A DNA stretch of 64,000 bases from Chamaelirium japonicum (lineage: Eukaryota; Streptophyta; Magnoliopsida; Liliales; Melanthiaceae), in contig OX393549.1 of NCBI GenBank assembly GCA_947650365.1, positions 16,476,396 through 16,540,395 on the forward strand. The letters run 5' to 3'. Shown here piece after piece: positions 15,401-27,400 of this stretch (within the stretch, counting starts at the first letter, position 1; each line of letters starts with the position of its first letter). Made by a program: the position numbers and the translations under genes. The notes under the pieces were generated by a model. That model was not told the origin of the DNA and did no database searches. It saw nothing but the letters and a program-made list of their open reading frames with translations.

Positions 15401-18400
15401 GTTTATCGAAGGGCCCTTCTTCAGATGGACGTGAAAAATACATTTCTTCACGGTGACCTGTCTGAAACTGTTTACATGGATCCTCCTCCTGGTCTCCGTG
15501 TTCCTTCTCAGTACGTGTGTTGTCTTCGTCGGGCCATTTATGGGCTCAAGCAAGCTCCTCGCGCCTGGTTTAAGCGGTTCCGCCGTGCTGTCAGGGAACT
15601 TGGTTGCTCAGAGAGCAGTCAGGACCACTCTCTGTTTGTAAGATCGTTCCCGCAGGGCCGGGCGATCCTACTGTTATATGTGGACGACATGATCATCACT
15701 GGGGATGACTCTGCTACAACTGCAATTGCTAGTCTTCAGTAGCACTTGAGGAACCAGTTTCAGATGAAGGATTTGGGTATGCTTCGCTACTTTCTTGGTC
15801 TTGAGGTTGCATACAGTGCAGATGGCATTCTGCTCTCTCAGCAGAAGTACCTTTCAGACATCTTTAGTCGTGCTGCCCTTATAGATAACCACACAGTAGA
15901 CACCCCTCTTGAGCTTCACTCGAAGCTACGTCCTACAGATGGAGTTCCTCTTTCAGATCCCACTCGGTACAGGCAGATTGTGGGACAGTTTGTCTACCTC
16001 TGCATCACTCGGCCTAACATTGCACACGCTGTCAGCATTGTCAGTCAGTTTGTTGTAGCTCCACACTCAGTTCACTACGGTGCTCTTCTTCGGATCCTCC
16101 AGTACCTCAGAGGGACAGTTACTCGCTCTTTGTTTCTGTCGTCGTCCTCCTCTCTCAGCCTTCGAGCCTACTCAGATGCAGACTGGGCTGGAGATCCGAC
16201 TACACGCCGCTCCACCACTCGTTACTGCTTGTTTCTCGGTGACTCTCTGATATCCTGGCGCAGCAAGAAGCAGAAAGTGGTGTCTCTCTCCAGCACTGAG
16301 GCTAAGTACAGAGCCATGGTCTCCACGACTAAAGAGATAAATCACCTTCAACGTCTCCTCAGTGATCTCGGTGTTGCTTACTCCGGGCCTACTCCACTTC
16401 ACTGTGATAACCGGAGTACTATTCAGATTGCTAGCAACTCGGTTTTTCATGAAAGGACAAAGCACATCGAGATTGACTGTCACTTCGTCCGACTGAAGTA
16501 TGAGGCCATGACGATCTCACTACTCTTCGTTCCCTCAACAGAGCAGATCGCAGACTTCTTCACGAAGTCACATCCTATGCCACGTTTTCGGTCTTTGATT
16601 GCCAAACGCTTTGTGCAAGATCCACCCTGAGTTTGAGGGGGGGTGTTAAGATGTATACATGTATATACATACACTCAGTGTATAGATGACTCACATGTAT
16701 TCACCTTATATTGGTCTATTGGCCTAATGAGAGATTCATTCCATTCTCTCCCCAAACCCTAGCCATCTCTCTCTATGTCTCTCTCCTTTCTAGGGTTTGT
16801 CACAATGTAATTGACTTGAATTATGCATGCAATCTTCTATTCGTTTATTCCGTTGGTTAATCTTGTTGAAGATATTAACAATATGAGATGTTTTTAATAA
16901 GATTCAACTAGATTTAGAATTGAATGCTATTGTTCTTAATGGCTTATCGTCGCACGAGAGATGCGTTGTGCCCTGGGAAGACGATCCGTGCCCAGGAGGA
17001 CGAATCGTGCCTACCGAAGATGGTTCGTGCCATGCGGGAGACGGTAAGACCATATACAATCATTGCACCAATGATGCATCATTGAGATGGGCCATGTTTA
17101 AGGTAGACGGTACGTGCCCAGGAGGACGGGTTGTGCTAACCACAGACGGCCCATGTCGTTGAGCATTATAGGATCTTTCTTGAGATTCGTCATGGCCTTG
17201 GTCATGATAGATCGACTACTCAGTCAAATTCGGATAACCCTAATTAGCACAAGATAATATTATATGACTAGTGGTGGATTCGCTGCCCTAGATTATCTCC
17301 AATTGATATTTAGTTTAATCCAATCATTAATTTAGCTTTCCATAATCATTGCTTTATTTAGTTAATAATCCAAAATCAAACCCTTTTCTCTAAATTAATC
17401 TAAAAAGTATATTCTGAATCTAGTTAACTATTGCGCAATCCCTGAGGACGATACCGATATTTAACCCTATAACTACAACCAAATCGGCTAAAGATACCGG
17501 TATGGTCAGAAGCGATCAAGGATCTCTTCCCAGGCTATATCTTTCTTTATTCTTATAATTCATCTGCATAATCTGTCATTGTTTATCTTCACACGTCCGC
17601 TACGCTGTCCTACCCCTTCCACATGCCCTCCTTATTGCTCGGAAGTGCCCAAATTGTCGCAACTTAATCGCCAATCAACAAGTGTCTTTGTAGTATTGTT
17701 CAAGCCATAATTTTATATAAAAATCTGATGTGTTTAAGCTCTTTAAACTGAAATCTGCTGTTTTCCCTCTTATTATATGCAGATTTTTTTTGTAATATTT
17801 GTAATGTTTGAATGCCAGATCTTGATTTATGATAATCTCTGCATGCACATATTGCTATGTTATTGAAAACCACTTGTTTGCTGTCCTTTACTAAATTTTC
17901 TGCATTTTATTGATATAACTGTATAGAGCTCACATTTGTAGCATGCCTATTTAGTGCTTACATCATATCTCCTCACAAAATGCAATGCACTATATCCAGA
18001 GGCTCCAAGATTATTTTCTTTGCATCGTATCAGTTCTCTGCTATTGGTGATTGAATTGTTGTGGTAGAATTCTTGGAGTATATGCTGATTAGATTCTTGT
18101 ATACTTCTTCACTTATTAGGTGCTGATCTAAAGTTTATGTAGAAGCATTTGGAATAATAACAGCATTCCAACTCGTATTGAGGGGAAACTCTGGTCTTAA
18201 CAAACTTTTTTTTATAGAATATTCCACTTATTAGTTGGGTAAAAAGAAAGTTTTGCAACAATTTGGAGTTTTATTGGAATTTGATGGGTTCCTAGTAAAT
18301 CATAATTTCACATCTCGTCAATTGCAACAAAAGAATTTGGTCCACCAAGAACCATTAAAACAAACATGCTAATACTGAAAGCAAAGTAATATGACTTCAG

Positions 18401-21400
18401 GATTAAATTGAACTACCAAAAGTAATGATCATACCTAATGCCTACTATGTCTCGAAATTCGTCTTCCATGCTACGAAGCATATAATTATGGAAGTTATAG
18501 GTGAGGTGCAGTTTGTGATTCTGCAGAGAAAAAGGCAAAAAAAATAAAGAAAAGTAATCTAAAAAGAATTTGTGATGCCAATGATCTTATCTTGCAGTAT
18601 ACAAGAAATCTTTTTTAAACTAGGCTTAAATTATACAAGTAGAAACAAGGTGTAATTTGGAAATGCATGGAATCGACAAGAAACCGAACCACAACTTTCA
18701 GTGCTAAGAGTTACAATAGAATACGAACAACGGAAAAAGAACAAAAATCATCATCATCATCCAAGTCTGATTCCATCAAGATGGGGTCGACTAAGCAAAT
18801 GATGATATAAAAATTGGCTTTTTTTCTCTTCATAATTTTGTATCTACATGTAAACATATCTCACAATTGTGTACATCAAGAACTATGTCAATGATTTAGA
18901 ACACATCTAGAATGAAAATCTTCACAGATGCATTATCGTAGTCGAGGCAGAACCTCTAACTCAATTGCAGACTAGATCCTTGAGTGGGAATGAAAGAGAG
19001 ACATGTAGAACGCCTTAGTAATTTATAGGGAAGACTGATACAAACAGGTCCAATCCTGTTAGTATTTGCCAAACCCTATTAGCTGGACATCATATCCTCG
19101 CTCCTTGTCATTAAAGGAAAGCCCTGAGGGCCAGCTGCATGAGTGAGCACTAGATGGGACCACCCAAGTAGGTTTCATATCGAGTAACAGCTTGATGCAG
19201 ATCAATCAAGGGGAATAGGGCAACATTTTTTTTTTTAGATCAGCAGATGTTCCGAAACAATTTGAGCAATGGACCCCCTTCGGGCACAAACTAATCAATC
19301 CAGAAATGTGCACAGACCCACTCGGAAGTTTTCCTACACACTCCTGGCTAACTCGAGGGGGGGAGGAATCGAACCCACAACCTCCTCACCAAACATTTTG
19401 GCTCATAAGCTTGTTGTAGTAGGTTAAAATTGGGATCTAATCTCCAAATCATAGATGACTAATTAATAGGTAGTTAATCGTCATGATAACTTTATCATAT
19501 ATAAAGTATATAACTAATTGCAAAATACTGAGAATACTTATTGCAACGAACACTTTGGAGAAAAGACCATATATTAGAGGCCCCCCCCCTCCCCCCCCCC
19601 CCCCCCCTACAAAATAACTGTAGTATCCTAGAATTTTATTAATAAGATAAGTAGTTTAATTACTAGAATTGTTTTGTTTTATCAACCCTGTGCTTCAAGG
19701 ATTTGGGTTAGTTCGCGATTACACCTATTTTGGTGATTCTAGTAGGTCAATAATTAAAATATCTCTTTATTTGCATATATTCTCTCTGGAATAGACATGT
19801 CTCTCCGTGTGGTGGCTTCTCTCCGAGCGAGACAAATTCTCGGGTTCGAGTGGTGGAAGCGGTGATTAGTGAGGTGGAACCTTGATTCGTTAAGTATCGA
19901 GAGCGGTGTCGCCTAGTTGGAGCAGTGGCCCTACCATATCATGCTAACTAATTTCTGGATGGGACAACAAAAAACGGGGGTAGAACGGGGATGTGGAGAT
20001 GTGAGGAAGGCGAGGAGAACCCGGGCGCCAGGCTCCTTGCAGTAGTGACAGAAGACAGCCTCATCAGAGAACCCGGCCGCCAGGACAGTGTCGGAGCTAG
20101 GAGCAAGTGGAGGAGGATGAGCGCCCTGAGTCTGAAGGCGGGTCTCCTCATCGACCAAGGCGAGTAGAGCATCCTCTAGCCGAGGGAGTGGCTCACGGTG
20201 CAGGAGTTGAGCAGCAATGAGAGCAAAGTCCGGCCGAAGCGCTGCCAGGAACTGGTGCAGGTGGCCCTCATCGAGGTAGCGCTGGAAATCCCGGGAGCGG
20301 GGGCAAGCACACCGCTCCGGGATCAGTGAGTCCAGCTCATGCCAGTATGCACTCATATGACTGAAGAAGTCCTGAATGGTGCGCTCCCCCTGACGTGCAG
20401 ACTGCGAGTCACAGATGAGCTGATGCCGGCGTGCGGCGCCGCGCGGGAGAAACCGGTCCCGGAGATACTCCCACATCGCGCGCGCGCTGTAGGAAGGCGG
20501 CCGATTAGAGCAAGGAGCGGACGAGCAACAGAGTCCAGAAGGTACGCCTGGATGGCCTAATCGTGGCAGTGCCACGTAAGAGCAGCAATCGTTGTTGCCG
20601 TGGTAGCAGTCACAGCAGAAGATGCGGCACTGCTGGTGACAGAGGAGGAACCGGAGTAGTCAGCTGGAGGAGGATCATCACCGGTGATGTGACCCCACAG
20701 ATCACGACTGGAGAGCGCGGCCTCGACGGTGAGTGACCAATCAGGCCAGTCGCTGGCCGAAGACAGCTGAAAGGCGACCGCCTTCAGCGGTGGAGAGATC
20801 GCAACGACGGACGGCACGGCAAGAGAAGCCATAGAGGAGGTTCAACAGAAGAGGGGAACCGTGAGAGGTTATCGGGCGAAGGGAAGGGGGCGGGTGGGCT
20901 GAGGGAAGGGGTGGGAGGGCCGGTCGGGTGGAGGAAAGGGGGCGGGAGGTCTGTCGGGTGGAGGAAGGGGGGTCGGGGGGTGAAAGAGGGGGGGCCGGGG
21001 GCTATCAGGCGGCAGAATGGGGGTCCGGAGGAGTTGGAGTGGAGGAGGGGGGGCCGGTGGCTGTAGGGCGGCAGAAATGGGGGCCGGAGGAGTGGGAGTG
21101 GAGGAGGGGGGGGGGCGGGGGCTGTCGGGCGGCGGAAGGGGGGGCGGGGGGCTGTCGGGCGGCAGAAGGGGGGCCGGGGGCTGTAGGGCGGCGGAAGGGG
21201 CGGCGGAAGGGGGGGGGAGGGCGGGGGCTGTAGGGCGGCGGAAGGGGGGGCCGGGGGCGGGAGGAGGGGGGGCGGCGGAAGGAGGGGGGGCCGGGGGCTG
21301 TAGGGCGGCGGAAGGGGGGCCGGGGGGTGGAGGAGGGGGGGCCGGTGGCTGATTGGGTGAAGGAAGGAGGGAGGTGCTGCCGGAGAGGGAAGACCGTCGT

Positions 21401-24400
21401 CGACGTCGCCGCGCAGGAGAACCCTAGAGCTCTGATACCATGTTAGGAGATGACGGCCAGGGTTTGGAGAGGAATGAAATGCTCTCTATTGAGGGACTCA
21501 AGCCCAATATATATGTACATGTATGACCATACAACCCGACCCGACTGTACATGTAACCCGACCCATCTATATACATTAACACTAACTAATTGGCTAGTGG
21601 TCAATCGCTTTTCCCACCGCACTTCCGGTTTAGCCTAATATGTCTTCGATATAGAAGAGCGCTAAGTAGAATGACATAATATTTACAATAAGTATAATAA
21701 TATGACTTAATTTAACTAATGTAAATTTATAGAAAATTTTAAATAATTTGGTAGATATCATTAAATTATTATTCTGTCCAAAGGACGTAATTTGTATTTT
21801 CTTATTTGTTAAAGATTGGTTTCTAGAATTTTATTTGGAGTGAGCCTTTGCCCCTAGTAAAATCCCCTCTATGGTGGGACCTGGCTACTTTTCTATCACT
21901 GTGTACTCTATTGGGAATCCCTTCCATTGAAGGACTATTAGTCAAGAGCTTACAATTTTACCCCTCTAACTTTCTCTTGTCACGTTTGATCGCCTTTAAG
22001 AAGAGACATATGTAGATATATTTACATCTGTAGTATGCAAAGTTGGAGCCTCACTTCATAGCATGTTATATTCAATATCATGTTCCCCTTGATAGGGCCT
22101 CTAGAGAGCTCTTTGGTTTCTCCTTCCACGTAAAGAAATTCTACTACTCCTCTAACTCTCCTTTTCCCTGTGTTTGGATTCATATACTCTTAACGCCAGC
22201 CCTCTATATAAGGAAACTGATCAAACAATTGTAGGCACCCACGTACATACAATTTGAGAGCGAACGAGAGCAGTAACCCCCTTCTCTAACTTGGAAACAT
22301 CAAATTCTTGAGTATCATTTTCTCGATCATCGGCCTTCCTAGAGGGTGCTCGAGCATGATAGTCACCCGTCGCCTCCATGTTGTATTGTGCACAACCACA
22401 ACCAATACACAGACCTCGTGTGTATGCAGCTTGAGCACATCGAGTGCGTGTCAGCACTCGTTTGTGCAAGTTTCCGCACAACAACCACTAGGTGGACTTT
22501 GCCCAAGAGCAGATAAATTCGTCCGCGCACATCCTCGCTCGTCGACAAGCTGATGGATTTTGCTAAGTGCGATTCCAACCTTCATCTTCTTTGCCGGTTG
22601 TGTGTGCCTTCTTCGATTTTGGGTATTCCCGACCCCGACGAACAATCAAACAATATTCGAACTTGAAGCAGAGGGACACATGATTCACCATCACGCTTCA
22701 GCAAATTAGTCATACTGCATGTATAGGCCCATGGGGTCTTAATTATTTTAATTTAATATTTTAAGATATTGCATGCGTTATTGAAAACCATGATCATGGC
22801 ACATATTGATGTGCCGGGCAGAAAGGAAATGAGATCATTTTATTTTTTTAATATTGTGTGCGAAGGTGTGTGTCGGGTACCTCATGGGGAATATGGTCAT
22901 ATTCTCGGATCCTGGTCGTGATGCACATGGAAGCACCCGATAGACTAGTTGTGTATAAAACTGTGAACTTACTCAGACCCAAACTATGCCAAAGTACACT
23001 AAGGTGTACTCGACAGAGCCGTGCCAGACTAGGTGGACCTTGACGAACCCATGCATGTGGACCTTGACGAACCCATGCATGTGGTTTTAGTACCCAATAC
23101 ATCAATAGATAGTTAATGTCCTCTCTCCCTTGTCCACACAGAACACATGATAAATCTGAGCACTAGGGTGTTTTCTATGACGCAGGTGAACTCTTGTAAG
23201 AAAACTCTCCTTTATGGCTAATCACATGAATATTTTGCTCTAAAGTGGAGTCGAGGACTTTCAAAGTGTGGTGCCTATAGGCACACTAACCCTCCCCTAT
23301 TAACAAATCAGAAGAAGGCTTTGACCATGAAATTGCCTAAAGAGCTCCACTTTTAGGTGGTCTCTAGAATTGGAGACCGAGAATGAATCCATTAGGGAGT
23401 ACAACTCCTAAATAGGTGGCCAGGAATAATCCTTCGGAATTTAACAGACCAAGGGATTTGACAGAAGCATTATGATCACAGGCTAAATCAACGAGATCTG
23501 CAAAAAGAGTAGCTAAGTTGATGTCATCGACCTAGTGGTCAAGCCAGAATTTATGTTTTTTTATCACCTAGTAGAAGTTTAATACCATACTTGAAAGGAG
23601 CTAAAATTTATGTTTTTTTCATCACCTAGTAGCAGTTTAATACCACACTTGAAAGGCCCCTCTACTATACAAATTCCTTTAAAAAAAAGAGATCTTTCTA
23701 GACTTTATGCTTCTAACTTGGAGAGGTGAGAACCTCCGAAAATATGTCCCTTATAACTTAGGGCCCGATATCATCTTGTTCATTCTGAATTCTCCACCAC
23801 CACTTGCCCATCACAGCTTTGTTTAAATCCCTAAGATTCAGGAAACTCAATCCTCCACGTTCCTTCGATTTGCAAGCTACTTCCCAGCTGATTACGTAGT
23901 AGGATCCCAATTAACCATCAACCCCTTTCCACAAGATGGAACTACGGATTCGATCGATACGCTTGATAACCCAAGTTGGGACGAAGTAAAAGGTTAGGTA
24001 ATAGGATGCCATCATTGATAGAACATTAACCAAAGTCAAGCGCCCTCCTATCGATAAATGCTTCCCTTTCTACCCGGCAAGTTTGCGCTCCACCTTCTCC
24101 ACCTCCTTGTGCCAATCTGCTTTAGCGAGTCTTCTGCTACTGATTGGTAGCCCGAGATACTTCATCGGGAGAGATTCCAATTTGCAATTGAGAATGGGTA
24201 CTAGATGGCCTCCTTAGATTGGGTCGTGACCGATATAGTATAAAGAACTTTTATGAAAGTTAATACGTAATCCATGTAAAAATTCAAGAGCGTATAATTA
24301 TAATACGATTTTCAAGACTGCCGCCTACTCTCTCTTGGCTTCACAGAAAAGAATCATGCCATCAACAAAATAAAGATTGGAAATGGACCAAAAGTTACAA

Positions 24401-27400
24401 TTGATACCATTGATAAGATTCCGGGCTCCAACTCTTTACAGAACCGCATCGAAGGTATTCACTGCTAGAATAAAGAGGGAGGTGGAAAGAGGGCAGCCCC
24501 GCTTAAGCCCCTTCTCCATAGGAAATTGACCTGATTCACCGTCGACAAGGTATGAAAGCTTGGACGAGAAGAGGTAAGGGAGAAACCAACCAATCCATCT
24601 ACTAGAGAAACCTTTAGCCCTCAAGGAATCTAGGAGGATGTCCCAATGAAGCCTATTGAAAGCCTTCACAAAATTCAAATTCAGAACCACTCCTTTCTCT
24701 TCTTTCTCCTTTAATAGATACTTAACCTCTTATACTGAAGCAACACTAGCCAGAATAAGACTTCACTTGATAAATGCTGATTGAGAAGAACTCACGAGCT
24801 CATTCAAAACCGATGCTAGTTTGATGCCAAGAATTTTGGACTATCTTTTAGGTATAGTTAGACTCATGGGACGGAATTTGGAAATATAAGTGTCTCCAGT
24901 CTTATTTGGCGACAACACCAGCAGGGAATAGCTAAGACTAGCTAGACTTGTAGATCCTGCAAAAAAAACGAAGTATAATTCAATAGAAATCAGAAGCTAT
25001 ACAGTTCCAGAATTTCTAGAAGAACATGAAAAGTCGTTTGGCCTTGAGCCCCCCTTGACATTCATATCGAAGACCGCTTTTTTTTATTTCCTTTGCAGAG
25101 AAAGGCTGGTTTAGATTAGTGCCCTCTAGTAACTTCTTGAGTGGAAGACCTTCCCAACCAATCCTAGATCTGAAAATGGGGAGATCGTGAAAATAGCATC
25201 TAAAATTAGTCGAAATTCCCTCTAGAATGTCCTTGTTACCTTGACAAACACGATTGCCTATCTGTAAGTTGTCCAAGGCATTTGTCCTCGTACCATTGGT
25301 AATATGATGAAGTAGTGTTCAATACCCCAAGTTTGACCCACTTATCTCTAGCCCTCTGCTTCCACATGATCTCTTCTTTGGTCAAGATCCCACGAAGCTC
25401 ATCCCTCTTACAGAGGAGAGAGTTAACTCTCTCCCTCCAATAAAAGAACTGTAACATCCGCCCCAAACACACAAGGTATTGTCCGCTTTGCCCGTGCCCG
25501 CATGAGAACTTCCCAGGAAGGTCACCCATGATCCATCCTAGTACTACTCTCGCCTGAGCACGTTTAACTACGAATTTCTTACGAAATCCGTAGCGGCGCA
25601 CGGTTTTAAAACGCGTCTTCTATGATTGGGAGGGGAAATTATATAAGTAGCTCAGGATCTCCTTATTTCCAGACGATGTGGGGCAAACTTGTGGCCTTGT
25701 ATATCTCACCTCACCCCATCCATCTTGGCATCTCAGTCTCAGGAGTCTTGGCTCTTGGCTATTGGATCTTGGTCTTACAATCCACCCCCCTTAGGGCTAC
25801 ACGTCCTCGTGTAGGGTTAGACCCCCCCCCATTGCGAGGAGAACCGGCTCTGATACCATTTTGTAACATCCGCCCCAAACACACAAGATATTGTCCGCTT
25901 TGCTCGTGCCCGCACGAGAACTTCCCAGGAGGTCACCCATCCTAGTACTACTCTCGCCCAAGCACGCTTAACTATGGAGTTCTTACGAAATCCGTAGCGG
26001 CGCATGGTTTTACAACACGTCTTTTATGTTTGGGAAGGGAAATTATATAAGTAGCTCAGGATCTCCTTCTCTCCACGCAATGTGGGGCTAACTCGTGGCC
26101 TTGTACACCTCACCTCATCCATCTTGGCATCCCAGCCTCAGGAGTCTTGACTCTTGGCTATTGGCTATTGGATCTTGGTCGTTACAGGAACAGATTCCAC
26201 CTTAATTTCCAAAAGGTTTATACTCGCTAAAAGTTGTCTTTTCTTATTGCATACATTGCCAAAAGATGAACATTCCTGATGTGATCCGACTTGGGCCCAA
26301 GCCCGTTGGCCCACCCGAAGGCCCATCCTAACCTGCTATGGATGGATAAGGCAGGATATCTATTATGATATCTTTTAATATCTTTTTTTTAGGCAAGTTG
26401 TTAGGATACTTATTGGCTTTTAAATTTGTTGCCATTTTTATCTTTTCTTTTAGCCTATTTAAAGGCCCCCATTGTAACCATTGAAGGAGATTATGATGAA
26501 TGAAAATTGATGGCGGATGCCTTCGTTGGCTCATGGATTTGAGTCCCCACCTTGTATCCTGATGGATTTCAGGCTCCCTCTCGTCTAAGCTTCTAGTCTT
26601 TTCTTCTGTCACAGTTCTTACCCCCTCCGCCACTTCCTCTCGGTGATTCCGTATCACTAGTTATCTTTTTACAAAGAAAATACCAAAAATATTACATCGC
26701 CTTCATCAACCGCCCTTCGACGACGCGCGCCTGCATCAATTCCCAACCTTTGATTTTTTGATGGTGTTAGATATCCTCACACCCCAAAACCCAGGTCGTA
26801 AGGGGAGGTCACAGGTGGTATATTAAGCGGGTGTTGGGTGCCTCCCTCACCGATGTGGGACTATTCAACACTCCCCCTCACGCGGAGCACGCGTGGCAAG
26901 GATCCTCCCATGCGAAGCACGCGCAGCAAGGCGCGATCGGTGGGGAGCACCCGGAGCGGGAGCAGGAGCAAGTGAACTCAGCTCTGATACCATGTTAGAT
27001 ATCCTCACACCCCAAAACCTAGGTCGTAAGGGGAGGTCCACAGGGGGTATATTAAGCGGGTGTTGGGTGCCTCCCTCACCGATGTGGGACTATTCGTTAA
27101 CAGACGAATCCATCTAAATTTCCGAACAAGATTCCTGGCTGTGTTATCATCCTGTGTGAATTGTGACCACCATTTCACCATCAGGACCTCGAAAGAAGGG
27201 TCCTCTTACAACGCCCTCTCAAACTTGAAATATCGCGCCAATCTCAAACAAGGAGAACATGTATCTAGCAGTAAGGGGGTATGATTAAAAACAAAATCCT
27301 GAAGGCCTAGCCGCATATAGTTTGGGTATAAGGAGTCCCACTCATCCAAAATCAAAAATCTGTCTAGCCTTGCAAAGGATGGGATATTCTTATTGCTCCA

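Larger units (their letters stand above)
11474..16804 (+). mobile_element. Near-complete Ty1/copia retrotransposon (coding region broken)
   Basis: This 5331-bp element has matching LTRs (11474-11632 and 16644-16804), a perfect PBS (TGGTATCAGAGC, 11633-11644), a polypurine tract (GAGGGGGGG) just before the 3' LTR, and an exact 5-bp target duplication ATGTA (11469-11473 and 16805-16809). The domain order gag-PR-INT-RT-RH is that of copia. The LTRs differ by about 4 substitutions and a 2-bp indel over ~160 bp (about 2.5%), so the insertion is fairly recent. It lies within the Athila/Tat-like LTR, inside the MLO intron, antisense to MLO. The short LTRs fit an Ale/Retrofit-like lineage; that is tentative. 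Confidence 0.96.
10821..17508 (+). mobile_element. Athila/Tat-like LTR, interrupted by a copia element
   Basis: The LTR starts TGATTGGTGCGTAAATGC. Its end zone, GCGCAATCCCTGAGGACGAT...GATACCGGTATGGTCA, is typical of Athila/Tat LTRs. Removing the copia insertion and one target duplication (5336 bp) leaves about 1.35 kb, a normal LTR length for these elements. No PBS or internal region follows, so it is read as the 3' LTR of the remnant at 9130-10820. The left half contains GATCGATC palindromes (11080-11170). The right half contains imperfect repeats of CCGTGCCCAGGAGGACG. Confidence 0.6.
19931..21581 (-). mobile_element. Ty1/copia element, 5' half only (LTR, PBS, leader, gag)
   Basis: Reading on the minus strand: LTR 21581-21441 (TG..CA, about 141 bp), PBS 21440-21429 (plus-strand GCTCTGATACCA), a leader that is G-rich on the plus strand, then gag 20832-19931. 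The element breaks inside the zinc knuckle. No integrase, RT or second LTR follows below 19931. Its gag resembles that of the copia at 11474 (DWP.WS.TVE; LLHR..LPRL), so the two belong to related lineages. Confidence 0.88.

Noticed and set aside
20928..21352. Gly/Arg-rich plus-strand frames
   Set aside because: They are the antisense of a copia leader with G-rich repeats; no conserved protein.
25506..25978. 5S rRNA genes
   Set aside because: The two 5S-like segments sit inside paired LTRs with a PBS between them, so they belong to Cassandra. The 5S sequence is partial and in one copy interrupted.
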